Positions 12,663 to 21,984 of a stretch of 64,000 bases of DNA are shown here, piece by piece. Position numbers and translations under genes: made by a program. How positions within the stretch are numbered: the stretch's first letter is position 1; each line of letters opens with the position of its first letter. The DNA lies in NCBI RefSeq assembly GCF_026210795.1, contig NC_089430.1, forward strand, positions 3,906,001 to 3,970,000, given 5' to 3'. Origin of the DNA: Rhizophagus irregularis. Its lineage: Eukaryota; Glomeromycota; Glomeromycetes; Glomerales; Glomeraceae. Below the pieces are notes generated by a model that saw only the letters and a program-made list of their open reading frames with translations, searched no databases and was not told the DNA's origin.

Positions 12663-12679
12663 TGGTGCATGCTCGCAAG
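12663..12679 (+). promoter_or_regulatory. Putative tRNA primer-binding site
   Basis: TGGTGCATGCTCGCAAG begins two bases after the 5' LTR. It has the invariant TGG expected to pair with a tRNA CCA end. The complement would be a tRNA 3' end reading GCATGCACCA. I do not assign the tRNA species. Confidence 0.6.
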
Positions 12680-14156
12680 AAAGGAAATGATCATCATCAC
12701 ATGATTATTATTAATATGAAAATTTAATTTCGTTAGTAAGTCACTGATAGGTATTATTAATCAATATTTTATTTTAGAATTTATTTTTAGATTTCAGGTT
12801 TTGACGAGTTCAAAAGGAACCAATAAATCAACGAGGATTTAACGAGTTAAAAACTTGAAAAGGCGAAAGATTGGAGTTTGAAGTTGTGCAAGTAATCACT
12901 TAATCGATAGAAAGCACAAGAATGTTTCTTTCGGGAATAAAGTACCTGAGAAATTTCATAAGGAGATGTGGAAGTTGAAGATGGATTTTAGAATAAAGAT
13001 TAATAATGGGAGAACACCAATGTATTATCCGGGGTTCATCTGTGTGGTATGGGTTACCTCTGAGTTTGGATTTTGGATGAATGCTCGAGATTGGAAAATT
13101 TTTATTCTTCGATATTAAAGATTATAACGTATGGGTTACGTCAAATCTGGATACCCAGCTCAATAACACGTGAATTGCTTTGGGGACGGGGAATGAAAAT
13201 TGTAAAAGACACCTACTATCAAGAAACATTGGATGGATAAAATGGGACAAACCTGTAAACTATCATGCTTTGACCGAAGGGAAAAAGATAGAGATAAGCC
13301 CAGTATAGGTCCACCAATTTAAGAAAGTTGGTTTAGATGAGTTTTATGGATAGCTGATGACTTTTGAAACTGGATTTCGGAAGATTAGATTCACCCGTTA
13401 AGAGACGAGTCGGCCAACGAAGGAGGAAAAGACGGATATGTTGTATTGTTACAGGTCCTAGGCTACATTTCAGATGAGGGTTCCTGGTGTAGTGTCCTAG
13501 TTCACGCTTTCATTACAATGTTCCGTTAAAAGAAGGAAAAAATAGAAGGATATTTACACATTAACGAGCCGTATAATGAACATTACGTGCAGTATTTAAT
13601 AATAGAGTAAAATCCGAAAAGAAGGACATTTATTTAAAAGAAGAACATTTATTTGAAAAAGAATATTTATCTGAAAAAGAACATTTATTTGAAAAGAAAG
13701 ACATTTATCTGAAAAGAACGACATTTTGTGTGTTATAGATTAATTTATATAATATAGAATATATAGTAAGAAGGATTTATGTGGACGATAAGAAAGATTG
13801 GAAATTCGCAAACCTTAAAACTCCAAAATTTTCATAAAGTTTGTGATATGTGAAATTATGGATCTTGGTGACAAAAAGATGTGACAAAAAGATGTGACAA
13901 AAAGAGGTGATAAGTGAAACTATGAATCACGGTGACGAAAAGATGTGACATGTGAAATTAGGGAAATCAGTGATAAAAGATAAATTTTATGGCGCAGTAA
14001 AAAACCTCCGCAGCCTGAGGAGATCGTGGACTTAGAAAAATTTTTGAAACTTTAAGGCGCAGCAAAAATTAATAGTAAAATATGGCATAGTGAATATATA
14101 GAACCGAAAGATGGAATTTAAAGATTGGAAGAAGTAATCTATTTAAAGATGGAAGA
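12680..14156 (+). other. Internal leader of the LTR element, no ORF
   Basis: About 1.5 kb with no long open frame in the sense direction. It includes short tandem units: GAACATTTATTTGAAAAAGAA-like around 13620-13720 and GTGACAAAAAGAT around 13868-13910. A Gag ORF would normally lie here; none is visible. It may be a decayed gag or a packaging/leader region. Confidence 0.55.
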
Positions 14157-15872
14157 ATGTTTAGAAGATCAAAAATAGAAATGATAAGAGTGAAATATAT
14201 ATATATAGAGAGAGGAATCCGATTGAGATTCTGGATGGATATTCATAGCAATTTAACTAAAGCATATAATGGAATGGTACCATCAATGGAAAGCGAATAT
14301 AGAACACATAAAGAGGAACACGAATTAGGAACGGAAGAATTGGATGAATGTTTAAATTGTGAATTATGTTATCCAATAGTAAATGAACCAATAGTATTCA
14401 AGAAATTTTGGGACGCGTTATTTAAATTTGAAGATGCAATAATAATATACAATGACGTAACGATTAAGGGAGTATTAGATTTATTAAGTATGAATAATTC
14501 AGAAAGGGAAGATACAATACATAAAGGGAAATGTAGATTTTTGGAAAGAAATATAGAATTTTTAGGACATATAGTAGGAAATGATGGATTGAGGCCGGAC
14601 GATAAAAAGATAGAAAAGATAAAAGAAATGAAGGCACCGACAACGGTGAAAGAAGTAAGATCATTTTTAGGACTTTGTTCATATTACAGAAAATTTGTGA
14701 AGAATTTTTCAAAGATAGCAAGACCAATAAGCGACTTGAGAAAGAAAGGAGTACCTTTTATTTGGGGAAAAGAACAACAAGAAGCGTTTGAAAAATTGAA
14801 AGAAAAGTTAATACAATATCCAATATTACGACATCCAGATTGGAAGAAAGAATTTTTATTAATAACAGACGCATCGGGAAAAGGATTAGGCGCAGTATTA
14901 AGTCAAAAAGACGAAAAAGGAAAAGAAGTAGTAATAGCATATGCAAGTAGAAGTTTATTACCAGCAGAAGAAAATTACCCGATAACAGAATTGGAATGTT
15001 TAGGAATAGTTTGGGGAATTCAACATTTTCATAAGTATTTAATCGATAGAAAATTTAAAGTAATAACAGATCACAGTGCATTAAAAGGATTAATGAACGC
15101 AAAAATACCAAAAGGAAGAAGAGCAAGATGGGTAATGGAATTACAGCAATATAATTTCGAAGTAGTACGTAGGTCGGGAAAAGAAAATACGAACGCCGAC
15201 GCACTAAGTAGATTATTAAAGATAGTGGAGGAACAACCAGAAATAGTAATAATCGATGGAGTAGACGGATTGGGAAAAACAAGTATAGTACAAAATTTAA
15301 TTAAAGAATGGGAAGAACAAGGATTAAAAGTAAGATTCAATACTTATAAAAGAAGAAGAAAAGATAAAGATGAATTTCACGAATCAAAGATGGATACAGA
15401 ATGGAAATTCAGAAAAGAAGTAGTGGAACAAATAAATAGAAGAATGGTAGAATACGATGAAGATACAGATATAATAATTTTGGACAAATCACCATATTGT
15501 GAATATTATTACCAAAAGACGAAAAGTTTTGACAGAGGATTAATTACTCCACATGGAAATCATGAGATGGAAAAAGAGATATTCAGATTGAAGGAAACAA
15601 TAGATAAATCAATAGTGATATTTTTAGAAAAAGATGGCGACGTATGTTGGAAAAATTACATTGGAAGAGAAACAAAGAAAACGGAAAAATCATCATATCC
15701 AACATTAAGGAAGAATGAATATTTGGACATGGTTAAAATGTTTGAAGAAAATCAAAGTGTGTACAAAGATACCAAAAGATACAGTCGAGTAAAAGTTAAA
15801 AATGATGATAATAGCTGGAGAAAAGTATTTAAAGAGGTGGAAAAATGGAGAATGGTTAAAGAAATTTTATGA
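14157..15872 (+). CDS. RT-tail/RNase H/thymidylate-kinase-like fusion protein
   Basis: This 571-residue ORF is the only coding region of the LTR element. Residues 1-125 resemble nothing I recognise, and the RT fingers/palm with the YxDD box are absent. Residues ~126-225 match the Ty3/gypsy RT tail (FLGHIVGNDGLRPDDKKIE, FLGLCSYYRKFV). Residues ~232-352 are RNase H: D238 in LLITDASGKGLGAVLSQ, E280 in ITELECLGIVWG, D305 in VITDHSALKG, and NADALSR. Residues ~362-571 look like a thymidylate/deoxynucleoside-kinase fold: P-loop GVDGLGKT (368-375), DKSPYCEYYYQ (443-453; compare DRYxxSxxAYQ in TMP kinases), then VIFLEKDGDVCWKN and an Arg/Lys-rich lid-like stretch. Where Ty3 elements have integrase, this has the kinase. 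The frame is intact with A-rich codon use matching the element. The kinase activity and its substrate are inference. Confidence 0.88.
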   Translation: MFRRSKIEMIRVKYIYIERGIRLRFWMDIHSNLTKAYNGMVPSMESEYRTHKEEHELGTEELDECLNCELCYPIVNEPIVFKKFWDALFKFEDAIIIYNDVTIKGVLDLLSMNNSEREDTIHKGKCRFLERNIEFLGHIVGNDGLRPDDKKIEKIKEMKAPTTVKEVRSFLGLCSYYRKFVKNFSKIARPISDLRKKGVPFIWGKEQQEAFEKLKEKLIQYPILRHPDWKKEFLLITDASGKGLGAVLSQKDEKGKEVVIAYASRSLLPAEENYPITELECLGIVWGIQHFHKYLIDRKFKVITDHSALKGLMNAKIPKGRRARWVMELQQYNFEVVRRSGKENTNADALSRLLKIVEEQPEIVIIDGVDGLGKTSIVQNLIKEWEEQGLKVRFNTYKRRRKDKDEFHESKMDTEWKFRKEVVEQINRRMVEYDEDTDIIILDKSPYCEYYYQKTKSFDRGLITPHGNHEMEKEIFRLKETIDKSIVIFLEKDGDVCWKNYIGRETKKTEKSSYPTLRKNEYLDMVKMFEENQSVYKDTKRYSRVKVKNDDNSWRKVFKEVEKWRMVKEIL

Positions 15873-15925
15873 TCGGAGGGGATTTACACCAAAAATAGTA
15901 ATTAAAGGAAAAGAGGTATTCGATA

Positions 15926-15985
15926 AGACCCGAGTTCGATTCGATTAAAATTATTATGAATGAGACCCGAGTTCGATTCTTTTAA
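15926..15985 (+). repeat. Two-copy direct repeat upstream of the PPT
   Basis: The motif AGACCCGAGTTCGATTC occurs twice (near 15927 and 15963), about 36 bp apart, between the ORF end and the polypurine tract. Its function is unknown; it could be part of the 3' untranslated or packaging region. Confidence 0.6.
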
Positions 15986-16010
15986 AGTTATTTGTGAGGT
16001 CACAAATAGC

Positions 16011-16024
16011 GAAGAGGGGGATAA
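16011..16024 (+). promoter_or_regulatory. Polypurine tract
   Basis: GAAGAGGGGGATAA directly abuts the TG of the 3' LTR. It fits the plus-strand primer site of an LTR retrotransposon. Confidence 0.75.
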
Positions 16025-17265
16025 TGTAAACGGCCGAATATCAAGCACGAAAAGATGATAAAACACCACCGCCAAATGTAATTATCAAGTATTAAGAACG
16101 AACAAATTAATCGTGGATTGGTGTGGATGGATAAATAATTAGCCGAAAAGGATAAACATTTAAGAAGAGTAATGATCTGCATGATGTAATATTTATTGAA
16201 TGATTGACAAAGAACCAATAGGATAAATAGAGTCGATCATTTGCGGCTTAGCGATCTTTAACAATGAGAACGATAAGAAAGAATAATTATAAGCCACAAA
16301 AGATAGATTATAAGCAAAACACATAAAGCGGATTAAAAGAATATATAAAATAATGTCGGAAAGATTAAAGAACACAAAATAATATAAAAGATAATATAAA
16401 AAGATGGCATAAAGATGGAACATAAAAGATAACATATCAAAAAGAACATATATAAAAAGATAACACAGCCACAAAAGATGAATTATATCTTTACGACATA
16501 ATATTTGAAAGATTATTTTAAAGAAAAGATAGCACAGCCATAAAAGATGGGTTATAAATTATTTCTTTACGATGTAATATTTGAATAATAGAAAAGATAA
16601 TATATAGAATAATATATAAGATAGCATATTAAAAGATAGCGTATTTAAAATATAGATAGCACATTAGAAAGATAGTTCAAAGATAATATGTAAAAAGAAC
16701 ATAAAAGATAGTTTATAGATAGAATAGAAAATAGCATAAGAATTGTATATATAGAGAACGGAATTCAAAGTAATTCCATAGTTCGCATCCACAGAACTCA
16801 ATAAAATATAAGTTTCATTTAATTATTTGTTAATGAAGTTTAATATTAATTAAAGGTAATAGGTTCGCCCTAAACTTTAATTAATGTTTGATTAATTAAT
16901 TTTAATTAATGAAAATTTAAGATGAATTAAATATATACCTTTGGAAGATAATAATTCGTAGCGAGAGCTATTGCAGTTTGAAATCGAAAGTGGATATAAA
17001 TTGAGGAAAATTCAGAGAAGTTAATTTTATTTTATACCGTTCAACGTTTTATATTACTAACGCTATTTATTTTGTGAACCAAGAATGTTGTTGTATATTG
17101 TTCGTTGATGTTGTTGTTCGTTAATTATGTTTTGATCACGTGTTTGTTCGTTTGATTGCTCGTTCGTTCGTTTGTTTGTTCGCTCATTCGTTCGTTCGAC
17201 CATGAGAATGCCCGTTCGATGTGGCAACCTTGTAAATTGATGACAGGGGGAATTGGGGGACCTCA
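16025..17265 (+). repeat. 3' LTR
   Basis: 1241 bp, same length as the 5' LTR with two substitutions noticed. It is followed by the GCGG target duplication. A diverged reverse-oriented relative is the solo LTR at about 38484-39433. Confidence 0.95.
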
Positions 17266-17384
17266 GCGGGTTGACCTGAAATATTCAGATTAGGTCATCA
17301 AATTCATGACCTGATATGGGTCAGGTTCGTGCTAGTCAGTATCTGACTTGACCCATTGATCTGATATATATTTAAGTCAAATAA

Positions 17385-18600
17385 ATTAAAAAATGCTGAA
17401 ACTAATAGTTCTGGCATTTTTGTATATAAAATCAAAAGAAAAACTGCCAGAATTAATGATTCTAACATTTTTACATGTAAAATCCAAAAAAATGCTAAAA
17501 CTAATAGTTTCAGCATTTTTACATGTAAAATCAGAAAGAAAAATGCTGGAACTAATAATTCTGGTGTTTTTACATGTAAAATCAAAAAAATGCTAAAACT
17601 AATAGTTTCAGCATTTTTACATGTAAAATTGAAAAAAAAGCTGAAACTAATGATTCCAGCATTTTTACATGTAAAATTGAAAAAAAAATGCTGAAATTAT
17701 CAGTTTCAGTGTTTACATGTAAAATTAAAAATAAAAATGCCAGAACTAATAATTCTGATATTTTTACATAATTACATGTAAAATCGAAAAAACTTTAAAA
17801 CTATCAGTTTTGGCGTTTTTATATGTAAAATCAAAAAAATGCTAAAACTATCAGTTTTGGCGTTTTTACATGTAAAATCAAAAAAAATGCCAAAACTATC
17901 AGTTTAGCGCTTTTATATGTAAAATCAAAAAGAAAAATGCCAGAACTAATAATTTCAGTGTTTTTACATGTAAAATTGAAAAAAAACTTCGAAACTATCA
18001 GTTTTAGCGTTTTTACATGTAAAATCAGAAAAAAAATGCTGGAACTAATAATTCTGGTGTTTTTACATGTAAAATCAAAAAAATGCTAAAACTAATAGTT
18101 TCAGCATTTTTACATGTAAAATTGAAAAAAAAGCTGAAACTAATGATTCCAGCATTTTTACATGTAAAATTGAAAAAAAAATGCTGAAATTATCAGTTTC
18201 AGTGTTTACATATAAAATTAAAAAGAAAAATGCCAGAACTAATAATTCCGATATTTTTACATAATTACATGTAAAATCGAAAAAAACTTTAAAACTATTA
18301 GTTTTGGCGTTTTTACATGTAAAATAAAAAAAAATGCTAAAACTATCAGTTTTAGCATTTTTATATGTAAAATCAAAAAGAAAAATGCCAGAACTAATAA
18401 TTCCAGTGTTTTTACATGTAAAATTGAAAAAAACTTTGAAACTATCAGTTTTAGCGTTTTTACATGTAAAATCAAAAAAAAATGCCAGAACTAATAATTC
18501 TGGCATTTTTACATGTAAAATTAAAAAAATGCTAAAACTAATAGTTTCAGCATTTTTATATATAAAACAAAAAATAAAATGCCAAAACCTGACATTTTTC
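17385..18600. repeat. Palindromic satellite, ~58-bp units
   Basis: Roughly 20 units alternate two nested palindromes: TGCCAGAACTAATAATTCTGGCA-like blocks (variants TGCTGAAACTA..TAGTTTCAGCA) and TTTTTACATGTAAAA. Nearly every unit can fold into a hairpin on either strand. Lack of stops produces open frames of up to 175 codons on both strands that are repeat artefacts (FTCKNAKTDSF-type iterations). It forms most of the body of the hAT-like element. Confidence 0.9.
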
Positions 18601-18856
18601 AATAAAAATTAAAAATGTCAGGCCTGACATTTTTTGTATAATTAATAAAAAAAAATGTTACAAAACATTTTTTTACTTGAAATATTCAGTTTAATAATAA
18701 AACTTCAGGTAATCTGAGTTACCTGAAGTGATCTGAATACTTTCAGGTCAAATAGGTCAGGTTAGGTCAGAATGGTTTACCCAACCTGATCTGACATGAA
18801 AAAAAATTTTAGTTCAGGTTAACCAGGTAACCCAACCTGATCCAACCTGTGCAGAA

Positions 18857-18988
18857 TAAAGATGTTAGCCGTAATTCAAAAAAGTGCCGTAACACAAAAT
18901 TTTTATATGCCGTAATTAATTAAGGCTATAAAAATCCTATAGCCGTAATTCAAAATTTTTTAAAAAATAATTAAGGCTAACATCTTTA
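18857..18988. mobile_element. 132-bp hAT-like MITE
   Basis: Ends TAAAGATGTTAGCC and GGCTAACATCTTTA are perfect 14-bp inverted repeats, with a perfect 8-bp target duplication GTGCAGAA (18849-18856 and 18989-18996). It is inserted in the right terminal region of the larger hAT-like element. Confidence 0.9.
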
Positions 18989-19030
18989 GTGCAGAACTCT
19001 ATGAAAGATAACTTATCTTATATTATAAGT

Positions 19031-19290
19031 AAGGATGGTGCCGCAAATAAGCAATTGCAGAATAATTGCAATTTACGGTATTGCGGAACATTGCGGATTT
19101 TTAAACCTAAATATCTGCAATTTCGCAATCCGCAATTATCCGCAATTTCGCAAATATTCCGCAATTCTGCAATTCCGCAAAGTACCGCAATTCAATTGCG
19201 GAATAATTGCGGAATTGCGGAATATTTGCGAAATTGCAAAACATTTGCGGAATTGCGACTATTTGCAATTTTGCAATATTTTTTATTAAA
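19031..19290. repeat. TTGCGGAA short-period palindromic repeat
   Basis: Dense iterations of GCAATTCCGCAA, TTGCGGAATTGCGG and related words form an irregular array that is palindromic at the unit level. Open frames crossing it are composition artefacts. Confidence 0.8.
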
Positions 19291-19309
19291 GCAAAGCAAT
19301 CCCGAATAT

Positions 19310-20110
19310 ACTTTGAAAAACGTTTCACAACGTTTTTTCTTTAAATTAATTGAAAAAATGTTGCGAAACGTTTTTTTAATTATAAAATAGTTTGAAAAAA
19401 CGTTTCACAACATTTTTCTTTAAATTAATTGAAAAAATGTTGCGAAACATTTTTTTCAATTATAAAATACTTTGAAAAAACGTTTCGCAACGTTTTTTCT
19501 TTAAATTAATTGAAAAAACATTGCGAAACGTTTTTTCAATTATAAAATACTTTGAAAAAACATTTTGCAACGTTTTTTCTTTAAATTAATTGAAAAAATG
19601 TTGCAAAACATTTTTTTAATTATAAAATAGTTTGAAAAAACGTTTTGCAATGTTTTTTCTTTAAATTAATTGAAAAAATGTTGCGAAACGTTTTTTTCAA
19701 TTATAAAATACTTTGAAAAAACGTTTTGCAACGTTTTTTCTTTAAATTAATTGAAAAAACATTGCGAAACGTTTTTTTCAATTATAAATACTTTGAAAAA
19801 ATGTTTCGCAACATTTTTTCTTTAAATTAATTGAAAAAACGTTGTGAAACGTTTTTTTCAATTATAAAATACTTTGAAAAAACATTTTGCAACGTTTTTT
19901 CTTTAAATTAATTGAAAAAATGTTGCGAAACATTTTTTCCAATTATAAATACTTTGAAAAAACGTTTCGCAACATTTTTTCTTTAAATTAATTGAAAAAA
20001 TGTTGAGCAAACGTTTTTTTAATTAAAAGCACTTTAAAAAAATGTTTCGCAATATTTTTCATTAAATTAGTTAAAAAAATGTTGCATAAACGTTTTTTCT
20101 TATTAAATCG
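19310..20110. repeat. ~79-bp satellite of paired palindromes
   Basis: About ten units each carry AAAAAACGTTTCGCAACGTTTTTT-type palindromes joined by CTTTAAATTAATTGAAAAAA and AATTATAAAATACTTTG. The core appears in variants (CGTTTCGCAACG, CATTTTGCAACG, TGTTGCGAAACG). The motif AACGTTTTTT also occurs in the 31-33 kb array. Confidence 0.9.
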
Positions 20111-20135
20111 GTTCAGTAAACTAGTGCCAAAACCA

Positions 20136-20347
20136 TACTTATAATAAAGTTTATTGTAAAAATTGGTTTTTTACTAATGATTTTTACTTTACTTTTTTTT
20201 TAAATTCTATTGGTTAATTAACTAAAAAGGAAAAAAATCATAACAATGTAATATAAAATTTTTTTTATAATAAGATTTGCAAAGAATTTTATATATAATT
20301 TTTACTTTAAGCTTAAGATAACCTATCTTATAAGTAAGCAGGATCTT
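20136..20347. mobile_element. MULE-like MITE copy
   Basis: The sequence from TACTTATAATAAAG to CTTATAAGTAAGCAGGATCTT aligns along its length with the copies at 22551-22774 and 50172-50395. The outermost left bases are diverged, and no target duplication was found. Confidence 0.7.
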
Positions 20348-20881
20348 CTATATATATTGTGATTAAATAATATATTATTTTATTATTAAGACAATATTTA
20401 GAATTTTGATTAAGGATTAATTTGAAAAATTATGCATATTAACTCACAATTATCATTCAAATCTAAAAAATTTATAGTAATATCTTTTTCATATATAAAT
20501 ATGGAATTTGCTATTTATCGCTGACAGCGATTACTGCTGGTATTACGTGATTTTTTAATTTTGGCTGGAATTAAATAATTGATATAGAAATTGCCTTTTT
20601 TGGAATATTATGTATATACATAAAACTGATATTAGTTAATTTCGACTAATATTTCTCACGAGTTGAGTCAAGTTGATTTTTGAATCAATTTTTTATATGA
20701 TAAAATTTGTCCTATGCTAAATTTTATAATACTTTAACTATATTATTTATGCATTTTGAGTTGTATATGCATAATACTAATTTCGGCCTCTGAAATAGTC
20801 AAAATGGTCAAAATGGTCAAAATAATTTTGACTTAGGCCTTCCAAAAGTTAAAATGATCAAAATTACATTATAGTCATATG
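20348..20881. other. AT-rich stretch, no gene
   Basis: It contains a short direct repeat (GTCAAAATGGTCAAAATG near 20800) and blocks resembling 10310-10450. No coding region is supported. Confidence 0.45.
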
Positions 20882-21083
20882 TACCCAAGATTTTACTATA
20901 GTTTTATTATAATTTCGGTAAGGTTTTGGCAGTTTTGGCATTTATAATAAGTTTCATCAGGTTTCACTTTTCTCCAGAGTTTCACTAACTTTTTAATAAA
21001 ACTTTCATATAGTTTCGGCAAAGTTTCACTATTTTAGCATTTCGCCAACTTGCCAAAACCTCCTAGTTTCTTCAGCAACCTTA
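20882..21083. mobile_element. hAT-like MITE, TAAGGTTGC family, copy D
   Basis: The right end AGCAACCTTA and the interior (AGTTTCGGCAAAGTTTC, TTTGGCATTTATAATAAG) match copies A and B in inverse orientation. GTCATAT is present outside both ends (20874-20880 and 21084-21090; the eighth base differs). The left terminus is eroded. Confidence 0.65.
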
Positions 21084-21086
21084 GTC

Positions 21087-21462
21087 ATATAATTTTATAG
21101 TAAACAATAATATTAAAATTCAAAGTTAACGAATTCCGCATCCAGTAATTCAATTTTTATAATTTTATACGGTTAGATTCGGCTCATTAAGAGGATTCCA
21201 ATGATATGTATTTCATATTTGTAGCATCAATATTGACAGAGTTATTCACATTTAAAATTTGGTATTAAATAGTCTTATAATTTTTATAGTAAACAATAAT
21301 TTTAAAATTCAAAGTTAATGATCTCTGCATCTAGTAATTCAATTTTTATGATCTTTATGTAGTTAGATTCAGCTCATCGAGAGGATTCTAATGATATATA
21401 TTTCGTATCTATAGCATCAATATTGACAGAGTTATTCACATTTAAAATTTTATATTAAATTA
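21087..21462. repeat. Two-copy tandem repeat, ~187 bp
   Basis: Two adjacent copies run from TATAATTTT(T)ATAGTAAACAA to GACAGAGTTATTCACATTTAAAATTT. The embedded word ATATTGACAGAGTTATT is the complement-side relative of the 59.2-kb repeat unit, so this is a dispersed family. Confidence 0.75.
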
Positions 21463-21984
21463 TAATTATAAAAATCATATGACTATGATATAATCAACTT
21501 TTTACTCAAATATCCAAAAAAGGATATTTTAGCTGGAATTATAAATTTAGGATTTTTTATACTAAAAAAATTCTAAGTTTCTAGAATACATAGTAAAAAA
21601 ACAGATATTATTAAAAATTACATAATACCTAATACCAGTGATAATCGCCTTTTGCAATTTATAGCAATTTTATATAAATATAGTATAGGAATTCTAATAG
21701 TAGCAAATTACATATTCTTTGTATTTCTATTAATTTATCCTTATATTTTTCACAATTTAAAATTTTGATAATATTTTCAAAGTTATATTTTTTATCAATA
21801 TAATAACTATTTTAACATATTAGACTAACTTGTATCTTTAATAATTATATAGTCTTACTAATATAATATTTTAAAAGTAATTAGGTATGTTATAGTATAT
21901 ATTTATCTATATAACTGATTTTTTTTACTTTTATTTAAGTAGAAGTAAAATGCTTATTTTTCATATAAAATCAATTATTTACAA
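21463..21984. other. AT-rich stretch, no gene
   Basis: Nothing beyond A/T-rich sequence is seen. Confidence 0.4.

Larger units (their letters stand above)
11420..17265 (+). mobile_element. Young LTR retrotransposon with kinase domain
   Basis: Two 1241-bp direct repeats (11420-12660 and 16025-17265) both start TGTAAACGGCC and end CTCA. The element is flanked by a 4-bp target duplication GCGG (11416-11419 and 17266-17269). A primer-binding-like site follows the 5' LTR by two bases, and a polypurine tract precedes the 3' LTR. The internal region is only 3.36 kb and holds one intact ORF (14157-15872). Gag, protease, the RT catalytic core and integrase were not found, so it is probably non-autonomous. 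It sits in the subterminal GACCTG-repeat region of a hAT-like element. The almost identical LTRs imply recent movement, presumably with proteins supplied by another Ty3-type element. Confidence 0.93.
11377..19001. mobile_element. hAT-like non-autonomous element carrying a satellite
   Basis: TGAAAGAT occurs immediately outside both ends (11369-11376 and 19002-19009), an 8-bp target duplication. The left end TAAAGCTCTACC and the complement of the right end TAGAGTTCTGCA are imperfect terminal inverted repeats of hAT type. Subterminal GACCTGA/TCAGGT motifs recur at both ends. After subtracting the LTR element and the MITE at 18857, about 1.6 kb of own sequence remains, mostly the 17.4-18.6 kb palindromic array. 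No transposase is visible. Confidence 0.75.
11005..19030. mobile_element. MULE-like MITE copy split by later insertions
   Basis: The two halves of a ~224-bp MITE lie at about 11005-11376 (itself containing another MITE at 11150-11328) and 19010-19030. The consensus is visible in intact copies at 22551-22774 and 50172-50395. Between the halves sits a 7.6-kb insertion with its own 8-bp target duplication. This copy therefore marks the oldest layer of a nest. Confidence 0.65.

Noticed and set aside
13000-13600. A Gag gene in the LTR-element leader
   Set aside because: All frames are interrupted and no nucleocapsid CCHC motif could be read; called non-coding leader instead.
14400-14500. A degenerate YxDD box (IIIYNDVTIK) as a working RT active site
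   Set aside because: The second Asp is missing and the surrounding RT motifs are absent, so the resemblance is too weak to call an RT catalytic core.
15237-15872. dUTPase as the extra retroelement domain
   Set aside because: The motifs seen are a P-loop GxxGxGKT and a DKSPY box of nucleotide kinases; dUTPase has no P-loop and none of its motifs are visible.
18075-18602. 175-codon minus-strand frame and companions at 17304-17596 and 18257-18612
   Set aside because: They lie wholly inside the palindromic satellite. Open frames exist on both strands because the repeat lacks stops; the proteins are iterations of FTCKNAKT-like units.
18989-19390. 133-codon plus-strand frame
   Set aside because: It crosses the TTGCGGAA repeat and the start of the 79-bp satellite. 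The residue pattern is repeat-derived.
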